Position numbers and translations under genes: made by a program. Below are positions 1 to 7,132 of a DNA stretch of 8,598 nucleotides, one piece after another; the first letter of the stretch is position 1; every line of letters begins with the position of its first letter. The DNA comes from an uncultured Marinilabiliales bacterium (lineage in GTDB: Bacteria; Bacteroidota; Bacteroidia; Bacteroidales; BM520): assembly GCA_937877575.1 (NCBI GenBank), contig CALFIZ010000012.1, forward strand, positions 1 through 8,598, read 5' to 3'. The notes beneath the pieces were generated by a model, which searched no databases, was not told the origin of the DNA, and worked only from the letters and a program-made list of their open reading frames with translations.

Positions 1-3000
1 CGGGCATCCACCATGTAATGGCACGCACAATTAAAGACATCTTCTGCAGATTCCATTCACAGAAGGGCGAATATGTCAGAAGAAAAGCCGGTTGGGACAC
101 CCACGGCCTCCCTGTCGAAATCGGCGTGGAGAAAAAGCTCGGCATAACCAAGGAAGACATCGGCAAGAAGATTTCCGTCATCGACTACAACAAGGAATGC
201 CGCGCAGAAGTGATGAAATACAAGGATATGTGGGATGACCTGACCAGAAAAATGGGCTATTGGGTTGATCTCAAATCTCCGTATATAACCTTTGAAAACA
301 AATACATTGAAACACTGTGGTATCTCCTCGGACAGTTGTACGACAACGGCTACCTGTACAAGGGCTACACCATTCAGCCGTATTCGCCCGCAGCGGGTAC
401 GGGTCTCAGTTCACACGAGCTGAACCAGCCCGGCTGCTACAGAGATGTAAAGGATACCACAGCCACGGTACAGTTTGAGGTCATCCGCGATGAAAAATCC
501 GAATTCCTCTTCAAAAACACTGCGTTGCCGCTATACTTCCTCGCATGGACGACAACTCCGTGGACCCTCCCGTCAAACACCGCACTCGCAGTCGGCGCAA
601 ACATCACATACTGCGAGGTGGAAACCATCAACCCTTACTCGTTGCAGAAAGTCTGCATTATAATCGGCAAACCGCTTCTTCCGCTCTATCTAAAGCCGGA
701 AGGTGAAAACGGTGATTTCGACAATGTGAAACCTGACGACAAAATAATGCCGTACAGAATCATCGCAGAACACAAAGGCTCAGAACTGAAAGACATCAAC
801 TACAAACAGCTGATTCCGTGGGTGAAACCTGACGGTGACGCATTCAGAGTCATCCTCGGCGACTTCGTCACAACCGAAGACGGTACCGGTATCGTCCATA
901 TCGCTCCGACATTCGGTGCCGATGATGACCGTGCAGGAAAACAATCAAACATTGCCCCGTTGCTGATGCTCGACAAAGACGGCAATCACCGCCCCATGGT
1001 GGATATGTCAGGCAAATTTTTCCTTGTGGAAGACCTTGATCCTGAATATGTTAAAAAGTTCGTCAACATTGAACTCTACAAGGAATATGCAGGCCGTTTC
1101 GTAAAGAACGCCTACGATCCGAAGCTTACCGAAAAGGACATCACCCTTGACATCGATATCTGCATCATGTTGAAGAACCAGGGCATGGCCTTCAGAATAG
1201 AAAAACATGTCCACAGCTATCCTCACTGCTGGAGAACTGACAAACCGGTGCTCTACTATCCCCTTGACTCATGGTTCATCAAAGTCACCAAGTCGAAGGA
1301 CAGAATGATTGCCCTCAACAACACCATCAACTGGAAACCGGCATCAACGGGTTCCGGACGTTTCGGCAACTGGCTTGAGAACATTCAGGACTGGAACCTC
1401 AGCCGCTCACGTTTCTGGGGCACTCCGCTGCCTATCTGGGCTACTGAAGACGGCAAGGAGAGAAAGTGCATCCATTCCGTTGCAGAACTCTATACCGAAA
1501 TAGAAAAGTCAGTCGCACAAGGATTTATGAAGGATAATCCTTACAAGGACTTCAAAATCGGCGATTTATCAGATGAAAACTATCATAAGATTGACCTGCA
1601 CCGTCCGTTTGTTGACCAAATCGTCCTCGTGTCGGATTCAGGCAAACCGATGAAGCGTGAAAGCGACCTGATTGACGTATGGTTCGATTCGGGAGCAATG
1701 CCTTATGCACAGTACCACTATCCGTTTGAACCGATTCCTGGCGGCACTGAGGATAATCCTCTCAGGGAAGTGTTCCCTGCAGATTTCATTGCCGAAGGCG
1801 TTGACCAGACACGCGGATGGTTCTATACGCTGCACGCAATCGCCACAATGTGCTTTGACTCAGTTGCTTACAGAACATGCGTCTCCAACGGCCTCGTCCT
1901 CGACAAAAACGGCAACAAGATGTCGAAACGCTACGGCAACGCCATCGACCCGTTTGAGACAATCGCAAAATACGGTCCCGATGCGACACGCTGGTACATG
2001 ATAACCAACGCACAGCCGTGGGACAACATAAAATTCGACGTTGCAGGAGTCGAAGAGGTTCAGAGAAAGTTCTTCGGAACACTCTATAACACATACGCAT
2101 TCTTCGCACTGTATGCCAACATCGACAAATTCACATACAAGGAAGCCGACATAAAGTTTGAAGACCGCCCTGAAATCGACAGATGGATACTTTCCGAACT
2201 GAACTCACTCGTGAAATCCGTTGAGGACAGCTATAATTCATACGAACCGACCAAGGCAGGCCGGGACATCCAGGATTTCGTGTGTGACATGCTGTCGAAC
2301 TGGTACGTCCGCCTCTGCAGAAGAAGATTCTGGAAAGGTGAATACAGCGAAGATAAGATATCCGCATACCAAACTCTTTACACCTGTCTGGAAACGGTGG
2401 CAAGAATCGCCTGCCCTATCGCTCCGTTCTTCATGGACAATATGTTCTGCGACCTTAACAACGTTACCGGCAAACATAACGTCACAAGCGTCCATCTGAC
2501 ATCATTCCCAACTTACAACGAATCATACATCGACCTGAAGCTGGAAGAAAGGATGGAACTTGCACAGAACATTTCCTCGATGGTTCTTGCCTTGAGAAAA
2601 AGAACCAACAACAGAGTACGCCAGCCATTGGCAAAGCTCATCATTCCGGCTCCGTCAGACGAATTCATCGACCAGGTGAGCAAAGTCAAACATCTGATTC
2701 TCAGCGAAATCAACGTCAAGGAAATCGATTTCGTAAAGGACAGCAATCTTCTCAAAAAGAAGATAAAAGCCAATTTCAAGGTTCTCGGACCAAAGTGCGG
2801 AAAGATGATGAAACAGGTGGCTACATTAATTGCAGAACTTGACCAAACCTCAATCAACACTCTTGATAACGAGAAGCCGATAACTCTCAACATCGACGGC
2901 AATGATTTCGAAATCACCAAAAACGATGTGGAAATCACAACCGAAGACATTCCAGGATGGGCTGTTCTGAGTGAGGGCGCCCTGACAGTCGCACTTGACA

Positions 3001-3281
3001 TAGAAATCACCGACGAACTACTTATTGAAGGGTACGCACGCGAACTCGTCAACAAAATCCAAAACATCAGGAAGGAAAACAATTACGAAGTGACAGATAA
3101 AATATCACTTACCATTGAGAAATCCGATACAATTTGCAAAGTAATTGACAAATTCGCCAATTACATTTGCTCCGAAACACTTATTGAGCATCTTGTCACA
3201 GTAGATGCCATCGAAGGGGGAAAGACATCACTGGATCTTTCCAACAACCTGATTATCAGTGTTAAGATAGAAAAAATTTAA
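1..3281 (+). CDS. ileS: Isoleucyl-tRNA synthetase, type 2 (eukaryote-like), 5' partial
   Basis: Charges tRNA-Ile with isoleucine in the cytoplasm. The reading frame is already open at base 3, so the ATG at 18 is internal and the true start lies upstream of the window; roughly 50 N-terminal residues are probably missing (inference from the usual length of about 1,140). Seen in order: class I signature reading G-I-H-H at 3-14; editing domain (CP1) with WTTTPW at 546-563 and the GTGIVHIAPTFGADD block at 882-926; the WNLSRSRFWGTPLPIW block at 1392-1439; DVWFDSG at 1674-1694; KMSKR signature at 1917-1931; then a helical anticodon-binding domain and a C-terminal extension with GYARELVNKIQNIRKEN. 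The C-terminal cysteine zinc finger of E. coli-type IleS is absent, which fits type 2. The signature is swapped relative to HxGH (see findings). The next gene starts 10 bases after the stop, so the genes are probably co-transcribed. Identity is very secure. Confidence 0.97.
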   Translation, partial: GIHHVMARTIKDIFCRFHSQKGEYVRRKAGWDTHGLPVEIGVEKKLGITKEDIGKKISVIDYNKECRAEVMKYKDMWDDLTRKMGYWVDLKSPYITFENKYIETLWYLLGQLYDNGYLYKGYTIQPYSPAAGTGLSSHELNQPGCYRDVKDTTATVQFEVIRDEKSEFLFKNTALPLYFLAWTTTPWTLPSNTALAVGANITYCEVETINPYSLQKVCIIIGKPLLPLYLKPEGENGDFDNVKPDDKIMPYRIIAEHKGSELKDINYKQLIPWVKPDGDAFRVILGDFVTTEDGTGIVHIAPTFGADDDRAGKQSNIAPLLMLDKDGNHRPMVDMSGKFFLVEDLDPEYVKKFVNIELYKEYAGRFVKNAYDPKLTEKDITLDIDICIMLKNQGMAFRIEKHVHSYPHCWRTDKPVLYYPLDSWFIKVTKSKDRMIALNNTINWKPASTGSGRFGNWLENIQDWNLSRSRFWGTPLPIWATEDGKERKCIHSVAELYTEIEKSVAQGFMKDNPYKDFKIGDLSDENYHKIDLHRPFVDQIVLVSDSGKPMKRESDLIDVWFDSGAMPYAQYHYPFEPIPGGTEDNPLREVFPADFIAEGVDQTRGWFYTLHAIATMCFDSVAYRTCVSNGLVLDKNGNKMSKRYGNAIDPFETIAKYGPDATRWYMITNAQPWDNIKFDVAGVEEVQRKFFGTLYNTYAFFALYANIDKFTYKEADIKFEDRPEIDRWILSELNSLVKSVEDSYNSYEPTKAGRDIQDFVCDMLSNWYVRLCRRRFWKGEYSEDKISAYQTLYTCLETVARIACPIAPFFMDNMFCDLNNVTGKHNVTSVHLTSFPTYNESYIDLKLEERMELAQNISSMVLALRKRTNNRVRQPLAKLIIPAPSDEFIDQVSKVKHLILSEINVKEIDFVKDSNLLKKKIKANFKVLGPKCGKMMKQVATLIAELDQTSINTLDNEKPITLNIDGNDFEITKNDVEITTEDIPGWAVLSEGALTVALDIEITDELLIEGYARELVNKIQNIRKENNYEVTDKISLTIEKSDTICKVIDKFANYICSETLIEHLVTVDAIEGGKTSLDLSNNLIISVKIEKI

Positions 3282-3291
3282 TTATTACATC

Positions 3292-3837
3292 ATGAAAAAG
3301 ACTGCAAGCCAAAAGGATCCCCAAGAAGAATCCGTAAAAGAGACAAAGAAAACGACAAAGAAAGCCACAAAAAAGGAATCGGCTGTAACTGCTGAGCAAC
3401 CGGCTGAGGCTGCTGAAGCCAATCCTGAGGAAGAAAAGGTAGAAGTAGTGCAGCGCTATTCAAAAGAAGAACTTGAAGAGTTCCGCCAAATCATTGAAAG
3501 GAAACTTGCCGATGCAAGAAAAGACCTTGAACTTCTACAGGAAAACTTCAAGGGTTTCAGTGAAAGCGATACCTCCGACACGTCACCTACTTTCAAAATT
3601 TTGGAAGAAGGTCAGTCTGCATTATCAAAGGAAGAGAACGGCAGACTTGCAATGCGTCAGGAAAAGTTCATACAGTCACTTGAGAATGCGCTGATTAGAA
3701 TCAACAACGGTACGTATGGCATCTGTCGCGTGACCGGCAAGCTCATTCCTAAAGAAAGACTGAGAGTGGTTCCTCACGCAACCTTAAGTATTGAGGGCAA
3801 ACTGATGCTACAGGAACGCGAAAAACGCAACAGATAG
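3292..3837 (+). CDS. DksA/TraR-family transcription regulator with degenerate zinc finger
   Basis: Probable RNA polymerase secondary-channel regulator of the DksA/TraR family, 181 residues. Residues 1-50 are a Lys/Glu/Ala-rich, likely disordered tail. Residues about 56-90 and 105-140 look like the two helices of a coiled coil. Between them D93 and D96 (SDTSDTS) resemble the DxxDxA tip that E. coli DksA inserts near the polymerase active site. The C-terminal GTYGICRVTGKLIPKERL block is the family signature, but of the four zinc cysteines only the first remains (C145); the others are T148, S166 and G169 at exactly the C-x2-C-x17-C-x2-C spacing. Cysteine-poor versions are, to my recollection, common in Bacteroidota. 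The ATG is preceded by an AT-rich stretch with no Shine-Dalgarno sequence. It lies 10 bases after ileS and 14 before lspA. Family is secure; a DksA-like effect on polymerase in this organism is inferred. Confidence 0.9.
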   Translation: MKKTASQKDPQEESVKETKKTTKKATKKESAVTAEQPAEAAEANPEEEKVEVVQRYSKEELEEFRQIIERKLADARKDLELLQENFKGFSESDTSDTSPTFKILEEGQSALSKEENGRLAMRQEKFIQSLENALIRINNGTYGICRVTGKLIPKERLRVVPHATLSIEGKLMLQEREKRNR

Positions 3838-3851
3838 GTTTACAGATAATT

Positions 3852-4556
3852 GTGAAGAAGCCTCTCATTATAATAACATTGATTGTTATAGCTGACCAGA
3901 TTCTGAAAATCTGGGTAAAGCTGAACATGTGCCTCGGACAAACCATTCATCTGATTGGTGAAAGCATAAATCTGTATTTCATTGAGAACAACGGAATGGC
4001 GTTCGGACTACAATTTGCGGGAAATGCAGGCAAACTGATACTCACATTCTTCCGCATATTGGCAGTTGTAGTCGTTTTATGGCTCATGTTCAAAATCGCA
4101 AAGAAGCCCGACTACAAGAAAGGTTTGATGTGGTGTCTGGCGCTAATTGTGGCAGGGGCCCTGGGAAATATCATTGACAGCGTATTCTACGGCGTTCTCT
4201 TCAGTGAAAGCACAAATGTCAATCCGGCAGTCTTCCTGCCCGAAGGCGGTGGCTATGCCCCGCTGTTTCACGGCAGGGTTGTTGACATGTTTTACTGTCC
4301 AATCATAAGGACATACTGGCCATCATGGGTGCCAGGCATAGGAGGGGAACGTTTCGAATTCTTCCGTCCCATATTCAACATTGCGGATTCAGCCATCACA
4401 ATCGGCGTTTTCTGGCTGATATTCGGCTACAAACGCTTTTTCCACACGGAAGACGAGTCTAACGATGTAAATCCTAACCATAATGACACTGACTCTGACC
4501 AGGCTAACATCGATTCCATTAACGACAAGAATCAAAATATCACAATAAATTATTAA
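3852..4556 (+). CDS. lspA: Lipoprotein signal peptidase (signal peptidase II)
   Basis: Inner-membrane aspartyl protease that removes the signal peptide from prolipoproteins after lipid is attached to the lipobox cysteine. It has 234 residues against about 165 in E. coli. Four membrane segments are visible at about 5-22, 62-82, 92-108 and 180-195. Family motifs: DQ-x2-K (D15, Q16, K19), ENNGMAFG (45-52), GALGNIID (102-109), RVVDMF with D145, and FNIADSAI with D179. D145 and D179 correspond to the catalytic pair of the P. aeruginosa enzyme. The loops between D109 and D145 and between D145 and D179 are much longer than in proteobacteria, which accounts for part of the extra length. The last ~37 residues form an Asp/Asn-rich, probably cytoplasmic tail. 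The start is GTG: no in-frame ATG lies closer, and the protein begins with the expected MKK plus first membrane segment. The next gene follows after 3 bases. Confidence 0.95.
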   Translation: MKKPLIIITLIVIADQILKIWVKLNMCLGQTIHLIGESINLYFIENNGMAFGLQFAGNAGKLILTFFRILAVVVVLWLMFKIAKKPDYKKGLMWCLALIVAGALGNIIDSVFYGVLFSESTNVNPAVFLPEGGGYAPLFHGRVVDMFYCPIIRTYWPSWVPGIGGERFEFFRPIFNIADSAITIGVFWLIFGYKRFFHTEDESNDVNPNHNDTDSDQANIDSINDKNQNITINY

Positions 4557-4559
4557 AAA

Positions 4560-5240
4560 ATGAAGAAACACTTTTGTTCAGCATTGTTGATGCTGATATT
4601 GGTCTTATCCGCAAATGCCCAGGGCAACAGACTCGTTTTCCATGCAGGCGGGACGCTTCCAATAGCAAAATTCGGCGGAAATTCAATTGATGAATGTATT
4701 CTATTGAATACAGCATCAACCCCGGAAAAAGGATGTGCATCAGCCGGTTTCAACGGCGGATTACAATTCAACTTCGGAGTTTTAAGAAATCTTGATTTTA
4801 CAATCAGCCTTGACGTATATTACAACAGTCTTAACAAAAAGACCCTTGACGATGCATTAATCACCAAGATCTCGAAAACCCCCAAATACTTCAATGTTCC
4901 TTTGATGGCAGGAATAAACTATGAATTCAACATAAACAGAAATCTGGCTCTATACATAGAAGGTGCAGCCGGCGGTGATTTGCGTTACACTACCCCCCTC
5001 GAGCTCACAATAATAGGTATAACGACCAAATACTCTTACCCGCCGACATTAGCCTTTGCATGGCGTACCGGATTAGGGATAGTCGTCAGTGATTTCCTGA
5101 CATTAGGAGTGGATTACAATTCACTCGGAGCCCACAAGGCCATCATGAAATATGGAGACGGCAACAACACTTACACCTCCAGCAACAAACTAAAAATCAG
5201 TCTTTTATCACTAAAGCTCGGAATCCGGTTCGGTTACTGA
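4560..5240 (+). CDS. Predicted outer-membrane beta-barrel protein, function unknown
   Basis: 226 residues. Residues 1-20 are a classical signal peptide (MKK start, hydrophobic core, ANA before a likely cut at A20/Q21). There is no lipobox, so despite following lspA it is not predicted to be a lipoprotein. The mature part has alternating polar/hydrophobic stretches (for example LQFNFGVL, FTISLDVYY, LALYIEGAAG, LAFAWRTGLGIVV, LTLGVDYNS) and ends SLKLGIRFGY, with the terminal aromatic residue typical of barrels inserted by the BAM complex. This resembles the small PorT/OmpW-like barrels that are numerous in Bacteroidota; no specific function can be given. Two cysteines (C46, C59) are close enough to form a disulfide in the mature protein. 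The ATG lies 3 bases after the lspA stop with an A-rich leader, so translation is probably coupled to lspA. It is the last gene of the plus-strand block and is followed by a hairpin terminator. Confidence 0.8.
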   Translation: MKKHFCSALLMLILVLSANAQGNRLVFHAGGTLPIAKFGGNSIDECILLNTASTPEKGCASAGFNGGLQFNFGVLRNLDFTISLDVYYNSLNKKTLDDALITKISKTPKYFNVPLMAGINYEFNINRNLALYIEGAAGGDLRYTTPLELTIIGITTKYSYPPTLAFAWRTGLGIVVSDFLTLGVDYNSLGAHKAIMKYGDGNNTYTSSNKLKISLLSLKLGIRFGY

Positions 5241-5271
5241 GAAACCGTATTCCCATATTAAAAAGGCTATA

Positions 5272-5313
5272 AAAAAAGGCGTCTGCCGGATGTTTCCGAC
5301 TGACGCCTTTTTT
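5272..5313. terminator. Bidirectional intrinsic terminator between convergent gene blocks
   Basis: Left arm AAAAAAGGCGTC (5272-5283) and right arm GACGCCTTTTTT (5302-5313) are a perfect 12-bp inverted repeat. A smaller inner stem is possible (CGGA 5287-5290 with TCCG 5295-5298, loop TGTT). Read on plus, a GC core is followed by six T; read on minus, the A tract becomes a T tract after the same core. It starts 31 bases past the plus-strand barrel gene and lies 21 bases beyond the minus-strand beta-subunit stop, so it can serve both blocks. The rest of this 94-base spacer shows nothing recognisable. Confidence 0.88.
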
Positions 5314-5334
5314 ATTATTCCTTCTTCCTTGTTC

Positions 5335-6690
5335 CTAATACAGGAAACTCAGAAGAATACCTGCTGCAACAGCCGAGCCGATGACACCGGCTACGTTTGG
5401 AGCCATGGCATGCATGAGAAGATGGTTGGAAGGATCATATTTAAGACCCTGGATTTCTGATACACGCGCACTGTCAGGTACTGCAGAGACACCGGCATTG
5501 CCAATAAGAGGATTTATCTTGTTGTCGCCTTTGAGGAAGAGGTTCATTATCTTTGCGAACAGAACGCCGCAGGCAGTGGCAACCATGAATGACAAGGCAC
5601 CGAGAATGAAAATCTCAATGGATTCAGGTTTCAGGAACTGTGTTGCCTGTGTGGATGCACCGACGGTCATGCCTAAGATGATAGTCACTATGTCAATCAG
5701 AGCATTGCTTGCAGTGTTGGCAAGACGTTTTGTCACTCCGCTTTCTTTCAACAGGTTACCGAAGAAAAGCATACCGAGCAACGGTAATGCTGACGGTGCG
5801 ATGAAACATGTGAGGATAAGACCTATGATAGGGAATAAAATCTTTTCCACCTTTGAAACAGCCCGAGGCGGTTTCATGTGTATGACTCTTTCCTTCTTGG
5901 TTGTCAGCAGCTTCATGATTGGAGGCTGGATGATAGGTACAAGAGCCATATAGGAATATGCCGCTATGGCAATGGCTCCCATAAGTTCAGGTGCAAGCTT
6001 TGACGACATGAAGATGGCTGTAGGGCCGTCAGCACCGCCGATGATGCCTATTGCACCGGACTGTGCCGGAGTGAATCCGAGTGAAAGCGCTATCCAGAAA
6101 GTGATGAATATACCAACCTGTGCGGCTGCACCGAGGAGCATCAGCTTAGGATTGGATATCAGAGACGAGAAGTCGGTCATTGCACCGATTCCGAGGAAAA
6201 TCAAAGGCGGATATACACCTTTTTGGACACCGAAATACAAGTAATTGAGCACACTTCCCTTCTCATAGATACCTATCTGCAATCCGGCACCCTCGGTGAA
6301 TGGAATATTTCCGATGATGATTCCGACACCGATAGGAATAAGAAGCATTGGTTCAAATTCAAAGCGTATTGCCAGGAATATGAAGACAAATGCCACGAGA
6401 ATCATAATCAGGTGACCGCTCTGACAATTATAGAAACCGGTATAGTGCCAGAATTCCTTGATTCCTTCCCAGCCCTTGGGTATAGGTTTTACAGGACGAG
6501 TGGCAACAACACCGCTTGCTGAGGCAGCAGGCTGACTGTCGCTGACCATCACCTCCGAAGTCTGCTGAACATCGGTGGCAGGTGTCGGAGAATTATTGAC
6601 AAAAGCAGACCCGAGCAGGACGATGGCCAATACAGCCATTACTGTCAGGAAATGCTTCATCCTTGAATCGACTGATAACTTGCTCTTCAT
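5335..6690 (-). CDS. mmdB: Sodium-translocating decarboxylase, beta (membrane) subunit
   Basis: Inner-membrane subunit of biotin-dependent sodium-pump decarboxylases (OadB/MmdB/GcdB family). It releases CO2 from carboxybiotin and couples this to Na+ export. 451 residues, with a highly hydrophobic core of many membrane segments from about residue 93 to the end. Key family residues are present: D221 in GGADGPTAIF, Y247 in AAYSYMALVP, N393/G397/S402 in the N-x3-G-x4-S block ending SAVP, and R409. These match Klebsiella OadB D203, Y229, N373, G377, S382 and R389 in order and, within blocks, in spacing. The first ~75 residues are unusual: a signal-like hydrophobic stretch (about 12-31) and a Ser/Thr/Pro/Ala-rich linker precede the usual start of the family near GWEGIKEFWHYTGF. 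M11 is an alternative start that keeps this feature. The ATG is 3 bases after the biotin-carrier stop. The substrate is set by the alpha subunit, so the symbol depends on the methylmalonyl-CoA assignment. Confidence 0.93.
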   Translation of the reverse strand: MKSKLSVDSRMKHFLTVMAVLAIVLLGSAFVNNSPTPATDVQQTSEVMVSDSQPAASASGVVATRPVKPIPKGWEGIKEFWHYTGFYNCQSGHLIMILVAFVFIFLAIRFEFEPMLLIPIGVGIIIGNIPFTEGAGLQIGIYEKGSVLNYLYFGVQKGVYPPLIFLGIGAMTDFSSLISNPKLMLLGAAAQVGIFITFWIALSLGFTPAQSGAIGIIGGADGPTAIFMSSKLAPELMGAIAIAAYSYMALVPIIQPPIMKLLTTKKERVIHMKPPRAVSKVEKILFPIIGLILTCFIAPSALPLLGMLFFGNLLKESGVTKRLANTASNALIDIVTIILGMTVGASTQATQFLKPESIEIFILGALSFMVATACGVLFAKIMNLFLKGDNKINPLIGNAGVSAVPDSARVSEIQGLKYDPSNHLLMHAMAPNVAGVIGSAVAAGILLSFLY

Positions 6691-6693
6691 GGC

Positions 6694-7119
6694 TTATTTG
6701 ATTTCGACTAAGTTAGCACCCTGTATTATGGTGTCACCAACATTGACAAAAATTTTGGTAACAGTGCCGTTTGATTCGGCGAGGATATCATTTTCCATCT
6801 TCATTGCCTCGTATGTGAGCAGTTTCTGCCCTTTCTGAACGGTATCACCCTGATGGACCAGAATTGAAAGTATGTTTCCGGGCAGAGGTGACTTAATGAT
6901 GGAAACACTTCCGGAAGGTGACGTTCCCTCCTGTGCAGGAGCCGGAGCTGCGGCACGTACAAGGACGGGGGTCTTTGTATTTATTCTCTTAGTGGCACCT
7001 TTCTCTACTGTCACTTCGTATGGCGTACCATTAACCTCCAACGATATCTTGTTGTCGTCCTGACTTAACAGGTCAACATTATAGGTACGTCCTTGAATCT
7101 TGAATGTATAATTTTTCAT
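6694..7119 (-). CDS. mmdC: Biotin carboxyl carrier protein, gamma subunit of decarboxylase
   Basis: Carries the carboxyl group on covalently bound biotin from the alpha subunit active site to the membrane beta subunit. 141 residues. A short N-terminal domain (1-52, MKNYTFKIQG...) is followed by a flexible Ala/Pro/Gly/Ser linker (about 56-71) and a biotinyl domain (about 73-141). The biotinylation motif EAMKMEN places biotin on K107; the matching half of the hammerhead fold, ending in GANLVEI, is intact. The start at 7119 is chosen because the family begins with this MKNY-type sequence; a longer open frame reaching 7269 only overlaps the upstream delta gene in another frame. Upstream is A-rich without a Shine-Dalgarno sequence. 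It lies 13 bases after the delta gene and 3 bases before mmdB. The family also includes gamma subunits of glutaconyl-CoA and oxaloacetate decarboxylases, so the exact complex is inferred from neighbours. Confidence 0.94.
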   Translation of the reverse strand: MKNYTFKIQGRTYNVDLLSQDDNKISLEVNGTPYEVTVEKGATKRINTKTPVLVRAAAPAPAQEGTSPSGSVSIIKSPLPGNILSILVHQGDTVQKGQKLLTYEAMKMENDILAESNGTVTKIFVNVGDTIIQGANLVEIK

Positions 7120-7132
7120 TTGCTGTTCTGTT

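Noticed and set aside
18..20. ATG at 18 as the ileS start
   Set aside because: Codons upstream to the window edge are open and encode the synthetase signature G-I-H-H-V, so this Met is internal.
1786..2109. 107-codon minus-strand and 109-codon plus-strand frames inside ileS
   Set aside because: Arg/Ser/Cys-rich translations in alternative frames of ileS, overlapping its conserved KMSKR region; shadows.
2513..3082. 189-codon open frame antisense to the 3' part of ileS
   Set aside because: It lies wholly opposite a strongly conserved gene, and its translation is Ser/Leu/Ile-rich low-complexity sequence with no recognisable motif. This is what the complement of ileS codons gives.
4681..4709. 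Inverted repeat ATTCAAT / ATTGAAT with a 15-base loop inside the barrel gene
   Set aside because: Only seven AT-rich base pairs inside a coding region, with no palindromic extension; expected by chance.
5381..5953. 190-codon open frame on plus, antisense to mmdB
   Set aside because: The minus-strand mmdB frame has all family motifs here; the plus-strand translation has no domain and is a mirror of a hydrophobic protein.
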